From Botrimarina hoheduenensis (GTDB lineage: Bacteria; Planctomycetota; Planctomycetia; Pirellulales; Lacipirellulaceae), in assembly GCF_007859815.1 (NCBI RefSeq), contig NZ_SJPH01000008.1, forward strand, positions 62,001 through 126,000: DNA of 64,000 nt, read 5' to 3'. The notes under the pieces are model-generated. The model searched no databases and had not been told where the DNA came from. It saw only the letters and a list, made by a program, of their open reading frames with translations. Of the stretch, positions 25,516 to 34,071 are shown piece after piece. The translations under genes and the position numbers were made by a program. Every line of letters begins with the position of its first letter. Position 1 is the first letter of the stretch.

Positions 25516-26391
25516 ATGCGGTTCACCAAGATGCACGGCACCGCGAACGACTATGTGGTAGTCGATTGTCTCGCAGCGTCTACGCCCGCTGATCTCGAGC
25601 CTTTAATCCGCGCGGTCTGCGATCGTCGGCGCGGCGTGGGGGCCGACGGCTTTGTGCTGATCTTGCCGGACGAAACTGCCGACGCAGAGATGCGGATGTA
25701 CAACCCCGATGGTTCGTTCGCTGCGATGTGCGGCAACGCCGTACGGTGCGTCGCCAAGCATCTCCGCGATACCCGCCGAGTTGACAGCCGAGAGTTTGTG
25801 ATCCGTTCGGCAAATCGTCGGGTGCCGATTCGCGTCCTGCAAGAATCTGCCGAACAAAGCCGCATCGAGGCGAACCTTGGTTCCCCCCGCTTCGCTCCCA
25901 ACGAGATCCCCACCACGTTACCGGCCGGGGCCGACGGATTGGTCCGCCAGGTTTCGCTCGCGCTGCCGCCGGGTACGGCTTCGATCGAAGCCGTGAAGGT
26001 CACCTGCCTGTCGATGGGCAACCCGCACTGCGTGGTTTTTACGGATACGCTCCCTGATCGCTCGGTGGATCATGCCGAGGTGCTAAGAATCGGTCCTGCG
26101 ATCGAAACGGCATCCGTCTTTCCGGAAAGAACCAATGTCGAGTTCATTGAGGTCGTAGCCCGTGGTCATCTGCGTCAGCGCACTTGGGAACGCGGGGCGG
26201 GCGAGACGCTTGCCTGCGGAAGCGGCGCTTGCGCTGCCGCCGTGGCGGCGGTGATGACCGATCGAGCCGACCGTCTCGTGACGATCGAGTTGCGTGGCGG
26301 AACGCTCGAGGTTCACTATCGTGAGGACGAGGGACAGGTGCTCATGACGGGCGATGCCGTAACCGTGTTCGAGGGCTCTTGGCCAGAGTGA
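25516..26391 (+). CDS. dapF: Diaminopimelate epimerase
   Basis: DapF converts LL- to meso-diaminopimelate, the last step before its use for lysine and peptidoglycan. The 291-residue protein starts MRFTKMHGTANDYVVVD and carries the two catalytic cysteines: C72 in MCGNAVRC and C234 in LACGSGACA. Both neighbours of the cysteines (GNA, GSG) are conserved. The reading frame is open to 25462, but the ATG at 25516 gives the family N-terminus. Presence of dapF supports a peptidoglycan-containing cell. Confidence 0.96.
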   Translation: MRFTKMHGTANDYVVVDCLAASTPADLEPLIRAVCDRRRGVGADGFVLILPDETADAEMRMYNPDGSFAAMCGNAVRCVAKHLRDTRRVDSREFVIRSANRRVPIRVLQESAEQSRIEANLGSPRFAPNEIPTTLPAGADGLVRQVSLALPPGTASIEAVKVTCLSMGNPHCVVFTDTLPDRSVDHAEVLRIGPAIETASVFPERTNVEFIEVVARGHLRQRTWERGAGETLACGSGACAAAVAAVMTDRADRLVTIELRGGTLEVHYREDEGQVLMTGDAVTVFEGSWPE

Positions 26392-26529
26392 TCTTCGAGA
26401 AGATTTGGTGAGGTTAGGCCTGCCGCTGTGGTGCGCATCCGATCAATCGATCGGCACCTTACGCAAAGAATATTTTGTCGAGCGATCCGATAAGTGATCA
26501 AGGCACGCGGGGCCCGGTGTCGCGGGCAC

Positions 26530-26579
26530 GAGCGGCTCGGTTGAGGCCCCCGCAGGGGGGCAGCCCTCGGCTACCGCTC
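26530..26579. repeat. GC-rich hairpin upstream of xseA
   Basis: An inner stem GCCCCC / GGGGGC (26546-26561, loop GCA) is enclosed by GAGCGG (26530-26535) / CCGCTC (26574-26579). It lies 33-82 bases before the xseA start and resembles the dispersed CCCC/GGGG palindromes. Confidence 0.4.
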
Positions 26580-26611
26580 GGGGACAACCGCGGTCACAAT
26601 GGACAGGCAGG

Positions 26612-27889
26612 ATGCCCACCGAACCCTTTCCCGTTGACAAAACCACGCCCGCCGAGCCGCAAGCGCTCTCGGTCGGGCAGCTAACTGCGCAGATCAAAGG
26701 AACGCTCGAAGAGACGTTTCCCTCGGTATGGGTCACGGGCGAGGTCTCGAACTTTTCGCGACCGCAGTCGGGGCACTGTTACCTGACACTCAAGGATGAC
26801 GTCGCCCAGATTCGGGCGGTGATCTGGCGCGGGTCGGCCAGCCGCATGGCGTTCGAACTCCGTGACGGGGTCGAGCTAATTTGTCACGGTCACCTCGATC
26901 TTTACGGACCGCGCGGCACCTACCAGCTGGTGATCGATCGGGCGATGCCCCGCGGCGTGGGGGCCCTTGAGCAGGCGCTGCGGGAGCTGAAAGCTCGGCT
27001 CGCGAAGGAGGGCCTGTTTGACGCGGCAAAGAAACGCCCCCTGCCACGGTTTCCGCGTCGTGTCGGGTTTGTGACGAGCCCGACCGGTGCAGCGGTCCGC
27101 GACTTCCTGCAGGTGCTCGGGCGGCGTAGCAGCGGCGTCGAGGTGCTCGTGATTCCCACTCGCGTGCAGGGCGAGGGCGCTGCTGAGGAGATCGCGGCGG
27201 CCATCCGCGCCGCCAATCGGGTTCGACCCGCTCTGGATACGTTGGTTGTCGGTCGCGGGGGCGGAAGCCTCGAAGACCTGTGGGCTTTTAACGAAGAGCC
27301 GGTTGTCCGGGCGATCGCCAATTCGCGAATTCCGACGATTTCAGCCGTGGGGCACGAAATCGATGTGACGCTTGCTGATCTAGCGGCTGACTTGCGTGCG
27401 CTAACGCCTAGCGAGGCGGCCGAAAGAATCGCGCCGTCCTCAGCCGAGCTCTCGAGCCGCATCGGTTCATTACGCGATCGTTTGCATCGCTCGGTGTGGC
27501 GACGCACTCAGGCCTCTCGACAACGGTTGACGGGCTTAGCGGCGCGTCGGCCCCTCGCCCGGCCGTTCGTGCTGTTGGAAGATCGTCAGCGGCTGCTCGA
27601 CGAGCTCGAGCGGATGGCCGGTGAGCGAATCAGCCGCAAGCTGGGCGATCGCCAGGCGTTGCTGGCGAGAATAGCCGGGCAGTTAGATTCGCTGAGCCCG
27701 CTTGGAGTGCTCGCTCGCGGGTATAGCCTAACCACTCATGGTGAAAGCTCGGGCCACGGTGAGAGCCCGAGCAAAATCGGCAGCGTGGTGCGGTCGGCCG
27801 ACCGATTGGCACCCGGCGACCTGATCCACACGCGGCTCGCCGTTGGGCGGGTCGCCAGCATCGTCAAAAGTATTCACTCGGATCCGTGA
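26612..27889 (+). CDS. xseA: Exodeoxyribonuclease VII large subunit
   Basis: XseA is the catalytic subunit of exonuclease VII, which degrades single-stranded DNA from both ends. The 425-residue protein has the N-terminal OB-fold (about 15-110, with VTGEVSNFSRPQSGHCYLTL) and the catalytic domain with FVTSPTGAAVRD and VGRGGGSLEDLWAFNEE, followed by a helical C-terminal part. xseB starts only three bases after the stop, so both subunits are made from one mRNA. It heads the run xseA-xseB-ispA-dxs-nadK. Confidence 0.97.
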   Translation: MPTEPFPVDKTTPAEPQALSVGQLTAQIKGTLEETFPSVWVTGEVSNFSRPQSGHCYLTLKDDVAQIRAVIWRGSASRMAFELRDGVELICHGHLDLYGPRGTYQLVIDRAMPRGVGALEQALRELKARLAKEGLFDAAKKRPLPRFPRRVGFVTSPTGAAVRDFLQVLGRRSSGVEVLVIPTRVQGEGAAEEIAAAIRAANRVRPALDTLVVGRGGGSLEDLWAFNEEPVVRAIANSRIPTISAVGHEIDVTLADLAADLRALTPSEAAERIAPSSAELSSRIGSLRDRLHRSVWRRTQASRQRLTGLAARRPLARPFVLLEDRQRLLDELERMAGERISRKLGDRQALLARIAGQLDSLSPLGVLARGYSLTTHGESSGHGESPSKIGSVVRSADRLAPGDLIHTRLAVGRVASIVKSIHSDP

Positions 27890-27892
27890 CCG

Positions 27893-28270
27893 ATGGCAAA
27901 GAAAAAAGCAAAACCCAAAACCGGGGGACCGGCCACAACCAGCGATGAGTCGTTCGAAGAGTCGCTGGCCGAACTGGAAGCGATCGTCGCGGACCTGGAG
28001 GGAGGCGAGCTCGGGCTGGACGAGGCTCTGGCACGCTACGAAGAGGGGGTCACACGCCTGCGGAATTGCCACGCGCAACTTGATACCGCCGAGCGACGGA
28101 TCGAGTTGCTCAGCGGCTTCGACGCGGACGGCAACCCGGTCACCACCCCCTATGACGCCGAAGCGACGTCCGATGCGGACAACCGGTCCGCCAAGCGAAC
28201 TTCGGTTTCTGAGCGGGCAAAGGGGCGGAAAGCAGGTGGTGGCGTGGACGATTCGACGCCGCTCTTCTAA
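27893..28270 (+). CDS. xseB: Exodeoxyribonuclease VII small subunit
   Basis: XseB binds several copies per XseA and is needed for activity. The 125-residue protein contains the family core FEESLAELEAIVADLEGGEL then LDEALARYEEGVTRLRNC (about 21-70). The first 18 residues are Lys-rich and about 45 C-terminal residues are polar extension, making it longer than the usual 70-85. It immediately follows xseA. Confidence 0.95.
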   Translation: MAKKKAKPKTGGPATTSDESFEESLAELEAIVADLEGGELGLDEALARYEEGVTRLRNCHAQLDTAERRIELLSGFDADGNPVTTPYDAEATSDADNRSAKRTSVSERAKGRKAGGGVDDSTPLF

Positions 28271-28422
28271 GATAAGACGCAGACGTTGAAAACGATAACG
28301 CTCGATCCGAAAAGGGTTTACGTCGTCGTGCCCGTTACATCGCGAGGCGTTTGGTGGTTAGCTTCCTAGCGATACAGGCTCTCCGTTGACCGTGGTGCCC
28401 CCTCGGCAGCGTCTACCTCTCC

Positions 28423-29409
28423 TTGAAAAAGTACGCTACTCCCACGCTCGGTTTCGCCTTGGACATCCTGACGACCCCTTCGCAAGACACGAGCTTGGCC
28501 AATAGCGCTAGCCAGGGCGACCCTCTCGGGGATGAGCCCGCATTTACGCATGCCCTCACCGAAGAGCTGCTGGTTTGCTTGGCCGACGATGCCGACCGTC
28601 CCGCACGGCTCATGGAGGCGATGCGTTACGCCGTGATGGGCCCCGGCAAACGGCTCCGGCCGCGGTTGGTGGCCTACGCCGCCCAGGCATGTGGGGCGAA
28701 GATCCAGGATGCCTTGCCGGCTGCTGCTGCGGTTGAGTTCATTCATGCGTACTCGCTGATACACGATGACTTGCCCGCGATGGATGACGACGATCTGCGG
28801 CGTGGTCGTCCGACCGTGCATCGTCAATTCGACGAGGCGCTTGCGATTCTCGCGGGCGACGCCTTGCAAGCGCTGGCGTTCGAGACTCTGGCAACCCGGC
28901 TCGCTGACCCCCGCGTCGCGGCGCGGGCGTGTGCCGAGTTGGCTGCCGCGGCGGGGCCCGGCGGTCTGGTCGGCGGGCAGGTCGATGACCTGGCGGGGGC
29001 CGAAGCGGCACCGCCGGAAACCGAGGCTCGGCTTCTTCATCTACGCCGGATTCACGCTCGCAAGACCAGCGCGTTGATTACCGTCTCGCTGCGGCTGGGC
29101 GCGATCATCGCCCACGCTGACAAGCCAACGATCGATCGGTTGACCCGCTACGGACAAGCGATCGGCATGGCGTTTCAGGTGACCGACGACCTGCTCGACG
29201 CCCAGGGCGATCAAGCGGCTGTGGGCAAGCGTGTCGGCAAAGACCTCGATCGCGGCAAGCTAACCTATCCGAGCCTTCTCGGAGTCGAAGCCAGCCAGAC
29301 CCACGCGGCCCAGCTGATCGCAACCGCGCTGGATTCGCTCGACACACTGGCCGGATGTGCGGAACCCCTGCGGTCGCTCGCCCGTCAGATCCTTGGACGC
29401 GACCGATAG
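28423..29409 (+). CDS. ispA: Farnesyl/geranyl diphosphate synthase-type polyprenyl synthetase
   Basis: The enzyme condenses isopentenyl diphosphate with allylic diphosphates to short-chain prenyl diphosphates. The 328-residue protein has GKRLRP (75-80), the first aspartate-rich motif in HDDLPAMDDDD (about 114-124, D115, D116 and D121), and the second in VTDDLLDAQGD. Chain length (C15 or C20) cannot be settled by eye. The start is uncertain: the frame is open from a TTG at 28423 and no ATG precedes the conserved core. It stands between xseB and dxs, the same order as in E. coli. Confidence 0.92.
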   Translation: MKKYATPTLGFALDILTTPSQDTSLANSASQGDPLGDEPAFTHALTEELLVCLADDADRPARLMEAMRYAVMGPGKRLRPRLVAYAAQACGAKIQDALPAAAAVEFIHAYSLIHDDLPAMDDDDLRRGRPTVHRQFDEALAILAGDALQALAFETLATRLADPRVAARACAELAAAAGPGGLVGGQVDDLAGAEAAPPETEARLLHLRRIHARKTSALITVSLRLGAIIAHADKPTIDRLTRYGQAIGMAFQVTDDLLDAQGDQAAVGKRVGKDLDRGKLTYPSLLGVEASQTHAAQLIATALDSLDTLAGCAEPLRSLARQILGRDR

Positions 29410-29426
29410 ACTTAGCTAGCAGCCCC

Positions 29427-29439
29427 GCCTGCCGCAGGC
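29427..29439. repeat. Short hairpin just upstream of dxs
   Basis: GCCTG-CCG-CAGGC is a perfect 5-bp stem ending seven bases before the dxs ATG, where a ribosome binding site would be expected. It could affect dxs translation. Confidence 0.35.
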
Positions 29440-29445
29440 TTGATT

Positions 29446-31356
29446 ATGCAAAATCCACCGCTACTGCCCACGATCAACTCACCGAAGGATTTGGTGGGGC
29501 TCCGCGCGGCAGACCTCGAACGGCTCGCTGGAGAAATCCGCGAGACGCTGTGCGGTCTTGTTGAGGCACGCAGCGCTCACTTTGCTTCCAATTTGGGTGT
29601 TGTTGAGCTCTGCCTAGCACTGCATACCGCTTTCGATTTTTCGCGGGATCGGCTCATCTGGGATACCGGTCACCAGATCTATCCCCACAAGCTCATCACG
29701 GGCCGCTACGACGAGTTCCCCACGATCCGCACCAAGGGCGGACTAATGGGCTACCCGAATCCGGCCGAGAGCGATTACGACCTGTTCGTTACGGGGCATG
29801 CGGGCTCGAGTGTTTCGACTGCGCTGGGACTGGCCAGCGGAGATCAGTTGCTCCGCGACCACGAGAATCGCTGGAGCGTTGCCGTGATCGGCGACGGTGC
29901 GTTCCCCTCCGGCGTGGTTTACGAAGCGCTCAACAACGCCAAACGCAACGGCAAACGCCTGTTGGTCGTGCTCAACGACAACCGGATGTCAATCTGTCAC
30001 CGCGTGGGGGGCGTTGCGGACTATCTCGACCGGCTGCGGATGAACCCGATCTACTCGGGCCTCAAGGAAGAAGTCGCTCGGGTGCTTTCGAAGGTCCCTC
30101 TGCTGGGGGACCCGGTCGAGCGATTGCTGGCCCAGATGAAAGAGGCCGCGAAGGCCGGCTTCCATGGCGGCATGCTCTTTGAAGACCTCGGCATGCGCTA
30201 CGTCGGTCCGATCGACGGCCACAACATTGCCTTGCTGCGCAAGTACCTGCGGATGGCCCAGCGTGGTGACGGTCCGGTACTGTTGCACGTAGTCACTGAG
30301 AAAGGGCACGGTTTCCGTCCGGCTGCGGAAGACCCGGTCACGTTCCACGCGCCACCCGTCTTTCAGCGGGATTGCGACCGGGTCGTGGCGATGGCAAAGT
30401 CGGCAGGTCGAACTTTCACCCATGTGGCGAGCGATTCGATTCGCGATGCCATGGCCGCCAATAACCGTGTAACAGTTCTCACGGCCGCGATGTGCCAGGG
30501 GAACAAGCTCGAGAAGGTTCGCGACGAATTCCCCGATCGGTTTTTCGACACCGGTATCTGCGAGGCACACGCCGTCGCCTTTGCCGCGGGGCAAGCGAAG
30601 GTTGGCATGCGGCCAATCGTTGACATCTACAGCACCTTCTTGCAACGCTCGTTCGACCACATCTTCCAGGAAGTCGCCCTGCAGAATCTTCCCGTCACGT
30701 TCATGCTGGATCGGGGCGGGCTCTCGGGGCCCGATGGACCAACCCACCACGGGGTGTTTGACCTGGCCTATCTGCGGGTCTTCCCGAACATGGTTGTCAT
30801 GGCACCGGGAGACGCTTCGGAAGTTGCCCCGATGCTCGCGATCGCGCTCGAGCACCCGCAGCCGTGCGCAATCCGTTACCCCAAGGCCGCGGCCGACGTG
30901 GTTGCGGGGCAACGCTCTCCCGTGCGGTTCGGCAAGGCCGAGGTGCTACGCGAGGGCCCCGACGGCGCAATCCTGGCCGGCGGCGCGCTGCTCGGTGAAT
31001 GCCTCAAGGCCGCCGAACAACTCCACCTCGAAGAGGGCCTGTCGCTAACAGTGGTGAATGCCCGGTTCATCAAGCCGCTCGATACGCAAACGCTGCTACC
31101 GATCATCGAGCAGAGTCCGTTTGTGGTTACCGTTGAAGAAGCGGCCGTAGCCGGTGGATTCGGTAGCGCGGTGCTGGAAGCGTGTAGCGACGCCGGTGTC
31201 TCACCGGGGCAATTCCGCCGACTGGGCGTTGGCGACCACTACGTTGAGCACGGCGAGCGCGAAGAACTACTCGCCGATCTGGGGATCGACGCGGCGGGCA
31301 TTGCACGGGTTTGCCGTGAGCTGTCTCATGCCCCCGCCGCCAACCTTGCCGGCTGA
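29446..31356 (+). CDS. dxs: 1-deoxy-D-xylulose-5-phosphate synthase
   Basis: Dxs makes 1-deoxyxylulose 5-phosphate from pyruvate and glyceraldehyde 3-phosphate with thiamine diphosphate, the entry step of the MEP isoprenoid pathway. The 636-residue protein shows IWDTGHQIYPHKLITGR, TGHAGSSVSTALGLA, the TPP/Mg motif GDGA (about 149-152) followed by NDNRMSI, and the transketolase C-terminal portion. The ATG at 29446 is preferred over the TTG two codons before. It follows ispA by 36 bases, so early and late isoprenoid genes are probably co-transcribed. Confidence 0.97.
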   Translation: MQNPPLLPTINSPKDLVGLRAADLERLAGEIRETLCGLVEARSAHFASNLGVVELCLALHTAFDFSRDRLIWDTGHQIYPHKLITGRYDEFPTIRTKGGLMGYPNPAESDYDLFVTGHAGSSVSTALGLASGDQLLRDHENRWSVAVIGDGAFPSGVVYEALNNAKRNGKRLLVVLNDNRMSICHRVGGVADYLDRLRMNPIYSGLKEEVARVLSKVPLLGDPVERLLAQMKEAAKAGFHGGMLFEDLGMRYVGPIDGHNIALLRKYLRMAQRGDGPVLLHVVTEKGHGFRPAAEDPVTFHAPPVFQRDCDRVVAMAKSAGRTFTHVASDSIRDAMAANNRVTVLTAAMCQGNKLEKVRDEFPDRFFDTGICEAHAVAFAAGQAKVGMRPIVDIYSTFLQRSFDHIFQEVALQNLPVTFMLDRGGLSGPDGPTHHGVFDLAYLRVFPNMVVMAPGDASEVAPMLAIALEHPQPCAIRYPKAAADVVAGQRSPVRFGKAEVLREGPDGAILAGGALLGECLKAAEQLHLEEGLSLTVVNARFIKPLDTQTLLPIIEQSPFVVTVEEAAVAGGFGSAVLEACSDAGVSPGQFRRLGVGDHYVEHGEREELLADLGIDAAGIARVCRELSHAPAANLAG

Positions 31357-31432
31357 TCTCTCAAGCAGCAGCAACGAGAGGGGCGGCGGCCTCTCTGTGG
31401 CTGACTGCCAAGGGGGACTAAGCTAAGCGCCT

Positions 31433-32284
31433 ATGCCTACAACCGTGCCCCGCGTAATCCTGATGTACGATGGCGATCGCCCCGCCCTGCGCGAGCGAGC
31501 CGAGGCGCTACGGCCGACGATCGAGCAGGTGCTGCCGATCGCCGCAATCGAGAGCAACCTCGAGCCTCCTTTCGAGCCCCGCGATGCCGAGATCGCGATC
31601 GCGCTGGGGGGAGATGGCACGGTGCTGCGTTCCGCTCGGTTGATGGGCCATGATCAATTGCCGCTGGTGGGCGTCAATTTGGGGAAGTTGGGGTTTCTGG
31701 CGGGCATCAATCCCGAAGATCTCGGGACCGCGCTCCCCGAGATTGCTGCCCGGCGGTTCCGGCTTGTGGATCACCTGATGATCGCGTGCTCGCACGTTCG
31801 ATCGGGAAAGGTGCTCTCGACCCGCTTGGGTCTCAACGAAGCCGCGATCCTGGCGGGCGAGCCGTTCACCATGATCGAGGTCGATCTGCGTGTGGATGGC
31901 GATCTGGCAGCAACTTACTCCAGCGACGGCATGTTGATCTCGACGCCTGTCGGCTCGACAGCGCACAATCTGGCTACCGGTGGGCCGATCCTGCGCAAGG
32001 ACCTGCACGCCCTGGTCGTTTCGGCGATCAATCCGCACACCCTCACGGTGCGGCCCGTCGTTGATTCGGCGGACCGCGTTTACGAATTGAATGTTCCCCA
32101 GCCTAATCCGGGAACCCGGCTGATGGTCGATGGCCAGGTTGTCGGGGCCCTGGAACCGGGCGACACGGTTCGGGTCGAGAAGTCGCCGGCTGTGTTCCAG
32201 ACTGTCGAGGTCGCCGGCCAAACTTACTATCGCACACTGCGTGGCAAACTCGGCTGGGGACGTCGCCCCCGTGACCGACGCTAG
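31433..32284 (+). CDS. nadK: NAD kinase
   Basis: NadK phosphorylates NAD to NADP, which the MEP pathway and other biosynthesis use as NADPH. The 283-residue protein has the signature GGDGT (59-63; D61 catalytic) and GVNLGKLGFLAGI, then the C-terminal NEAAILAGEPFTMI and SSDGMLISTPVGSTAHNLATGGPI. A GAGAGG/CCTCTC stem (31376-31395) lies in the 76-base gap after dxs. It closes the xseA-to-nadK run. Confidence 0.96.
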   Translation: MPTTVPRVILMYDGDRPALRERAEALRPTIEQVLPIAAIESNLEPPFEPRDAEIAIALGGDGTVLRSARLMGHDQLPLVGVNLGKLGFLAGINPEDLGTALPEIAARRFRLVDHLMIACSHVRSGKVLSTRLGLNEAAILAGEPFTMIEVDLRVDGDLAATYSSDGMLISTPVGSTAHNLATGGPILRKDLHALVVSAINPHTLTVRPVVDSADRVYELNVPQPNPGTRLMVDGQVVGALEPGDTVRVEKSPAVFQTVEVAGQTYYRTLRGKLGWGRRPRDRR

Positions 32285-32317
32285 CTTGCGCACCATTCCA
32301 TCTGCACTTAACCACGG

Positions 32318-33196
32318 ATGACAAGGATGTCACAGAGGGTTCACCTAGGGTTCGCCTCAGTCTTTTTGCTAGGCGCGAGCGTCGGCTCGTTCGCTTTTGC
32401 TGCCGAGGACGCCGGCAAGCATTTGTTGCGATACAAGTTCGCCACCGGTGACGTGCTGCGGTGGGAAGTGGACGTCCGCTCGAGCGTCCGCAGCACGATC
32501 GAGGGAACCACCCAAGAGACCGAGACCAAGACCGTTTCCACCAAGGCTTGGAAGGTGATCGATGTGCTCCCCTCGGGAGAAATCGAGTTTATCAATCTGG
32601 TGGAACGGGTTCGGATGGCGAACGATCTGCCCGATCGGGCCCCCGTTAAGTTTGACAGCGCCAGCGGCGAGACTCCGCCCGGATTCGAAGACGTTGCGCG
32701 GGCTGTTGGCACCCCGCTTTCGGCGATTACGATCAACCCCCGCGGCGAAATCACAAAACGCGAGGTGAAGCACCATCAGCCGGCGGCCGACCCGCACGAG
32801 CAGATCGTGCTGCTGCTCCCCGAGGGACCGATCGGGATTGGCGAAACCTGGTCCCAGCCGCAAGAGATCAGGGTGAACATCCAAGACGGCGGCACGCGCT
32901 CGATCGAGGCCCGCCGAAAGCATCGCCTCAAAGAAGTGGAGAACGGAGTGGCGGTCATTGAGTCAGAGTTTCAAGTGCTCACGCCCACCACTCCCGAGAT
33001 CGATGGCCAACTCGCCCATCGGCATGTGAAAGGGCTGATCCGTTTCGACATCCAGCGCGGAAGGGTGGTTTCGCAACGGCTCGATGGGGATGAACGGGTG
33101 CTGGGCTTCGCGGGCCCTTCCAGCAGCATGCATTTTCTTTCCCGACTGGAAGAAAAGCTGCTAGCAGCGCCGGCGTCGGTGGCCAATCGGCCATAG
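32318..33196 (+). CDS. Secreted protein of a DUF6263-like family
   Basis: The 292-residue protein has a cleavable signal peptide (about 1-29, ending FAFA|AED) and a beta-rich mature part. Motifs LRYKFATGDVLRWEV near the start of the mature part and LLPEGPIGIGETWSQP in the middle recur in the paralogue at 45029-45997 (LRWKWAPGDETRYL; FPEEPIEVGESWTDS). The end includes LIRFDIQRGRVVSQRLDGD. The family appears to be exported, with no known function. The start is the ATG at 32318; a second ATG three codons later is possible. Confidence 0.72.
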   Translation: MTRMSQRVHLGFASVFLLGASVGSFAFAAEDAGKHLLRYKFATGDVLRWEVDVRSSVRSTIEGTTQETETKTVSTKAWKVIDVLPSGEIEFINLVERVRMANDLPDRAPVKFDSASGETPPGFEDVARAVGTPLSAITINPRGEITKREVKHHQPAADPHEQIVLLLPEGPIGIGETWSQPQEIRVNIQDGGTRSIEARRKHRLKEVENGVAVIESEFQVLTPTTPEIDGQLAHRHVKGLIRFDIQRGRVVSQRLDGDERVLGFAGPSSSMHFLSRLEEKLLAAPASVANRP

Positions 33197-33369
33197 CACC
33201 GGTCTAGGCATGTTTTCGCTCGGCGGAGCCCTGATCGGGGTGCGATGTGGAGGTGAACCGATGGCGAATTGGTCTTCGCACCGGGCCCCACGAGTCGATA
33301 CATACCCCTGGTGGACGTTTAACGCTCCGCTTCCCGCGGAATGCTCCCTCCAAACCCTTAAGGTGTGCC

Positions 33370-34020
33370 ATGCTGGCGCCCAAATTGTCTCGGCTGTTGC
33401 TGGTTGTCCTGGGGATCTTCGTCGCTGCCCCAAGCGTCGATGCCCAGTATTACTACGCCCCGTCGCGAGATTATTACCGTAACGATACGGCTGAGGGGAC
33501 CGTGGTGGGCGGCGGACTGGGAGCGATCACGGGTGCCTTGATCGGCGGTTCCGAGGGGAAAAGCCCCGAGGGTGCGCTGATCGGTGGTGCCGTGGGAGCG
33601 ATTGCCGGCAACCTGTTCGGCCGCTCGAAAGACGCGGCCGATCGCCAGCAGGCAAATGCCGGCTACGCGGCAACCAACGCCGCGAACTATCAAGCCGCCC
33701 AGCAGGCCGTTACGAACTATGACCTCGCGCAGATGACCCAAGCGGGACTCAGCGAAGCGGTCGTAGTCGGGGCGATTCAGCAGCGTGGGGCACGGCTCGA
33801 CCTGAGTCCCCAGGGGCTCATCCAGCTCAAGCAGGCGGGCGTGAGCGATGCCGTGCTAATGGCAGCTCAGCGTGCGACAGCTACCGGGCCGCAAGGTGGT
33901 TATCTGCCCCCTGCGCCGGCATCGGTGCTGGTCGAACGCCCCAGTGTTTATTTCCTGGAGCCGGCTCCGCGGGTTTACTTCCGCGCGGGCTACGGCCATC
34001 ACCATCGGCACTGCTGGTAG
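33370..34020 (+). CDS. Glycine-zipper envelope protein
   Basis: The 216-residue protein has a signal peptide (about 1-24, ending VDAQ) and a glycine-zipper segment of about residues 40-85 (VVGGGLGAITGALIGG, then ALIGGAVGAIAGNLFG), typical of proteins inserted in or next to the outer membrane. The following part (about 110-155) contains VVGAIQQRGARLDLSPQGL and LKQAGVSDAVLMAAQ, reminiscent of ankyrin-like helices. The C-terminus is Pro- and Tyr-rich with HHHRHCW. AAGGTG precedes the ATG at 33370 by a normal spacing, which decides the start; the frame is open to 33247. Function unknown. Confidence 0.75.
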   Translation: MLAPKLSRLLLVVLGIFVAAPSVDAQYYYAPSRDYYRNDTAEGTVVGGGLGAITGALIGGSEGKSPEGALIGGAVGAIAGNLFGRSKDAADRQQANAGYAATNAANYQAAQQAVTNYDLAQMTQAGLSEAVVVGAIQQRGARLDLSPQGLIQLKQAGVSDAVLMAAQRATATGPQGGYLPPAPASVLVERPSVYFLEPAPRVYFRAGYGHHHRHCW

Positions 34021-34071
34021 CCACGCCCTACCGGTGTCGCTGAGTCGATCGCCTGCTTCGCCGTCCGCGGT

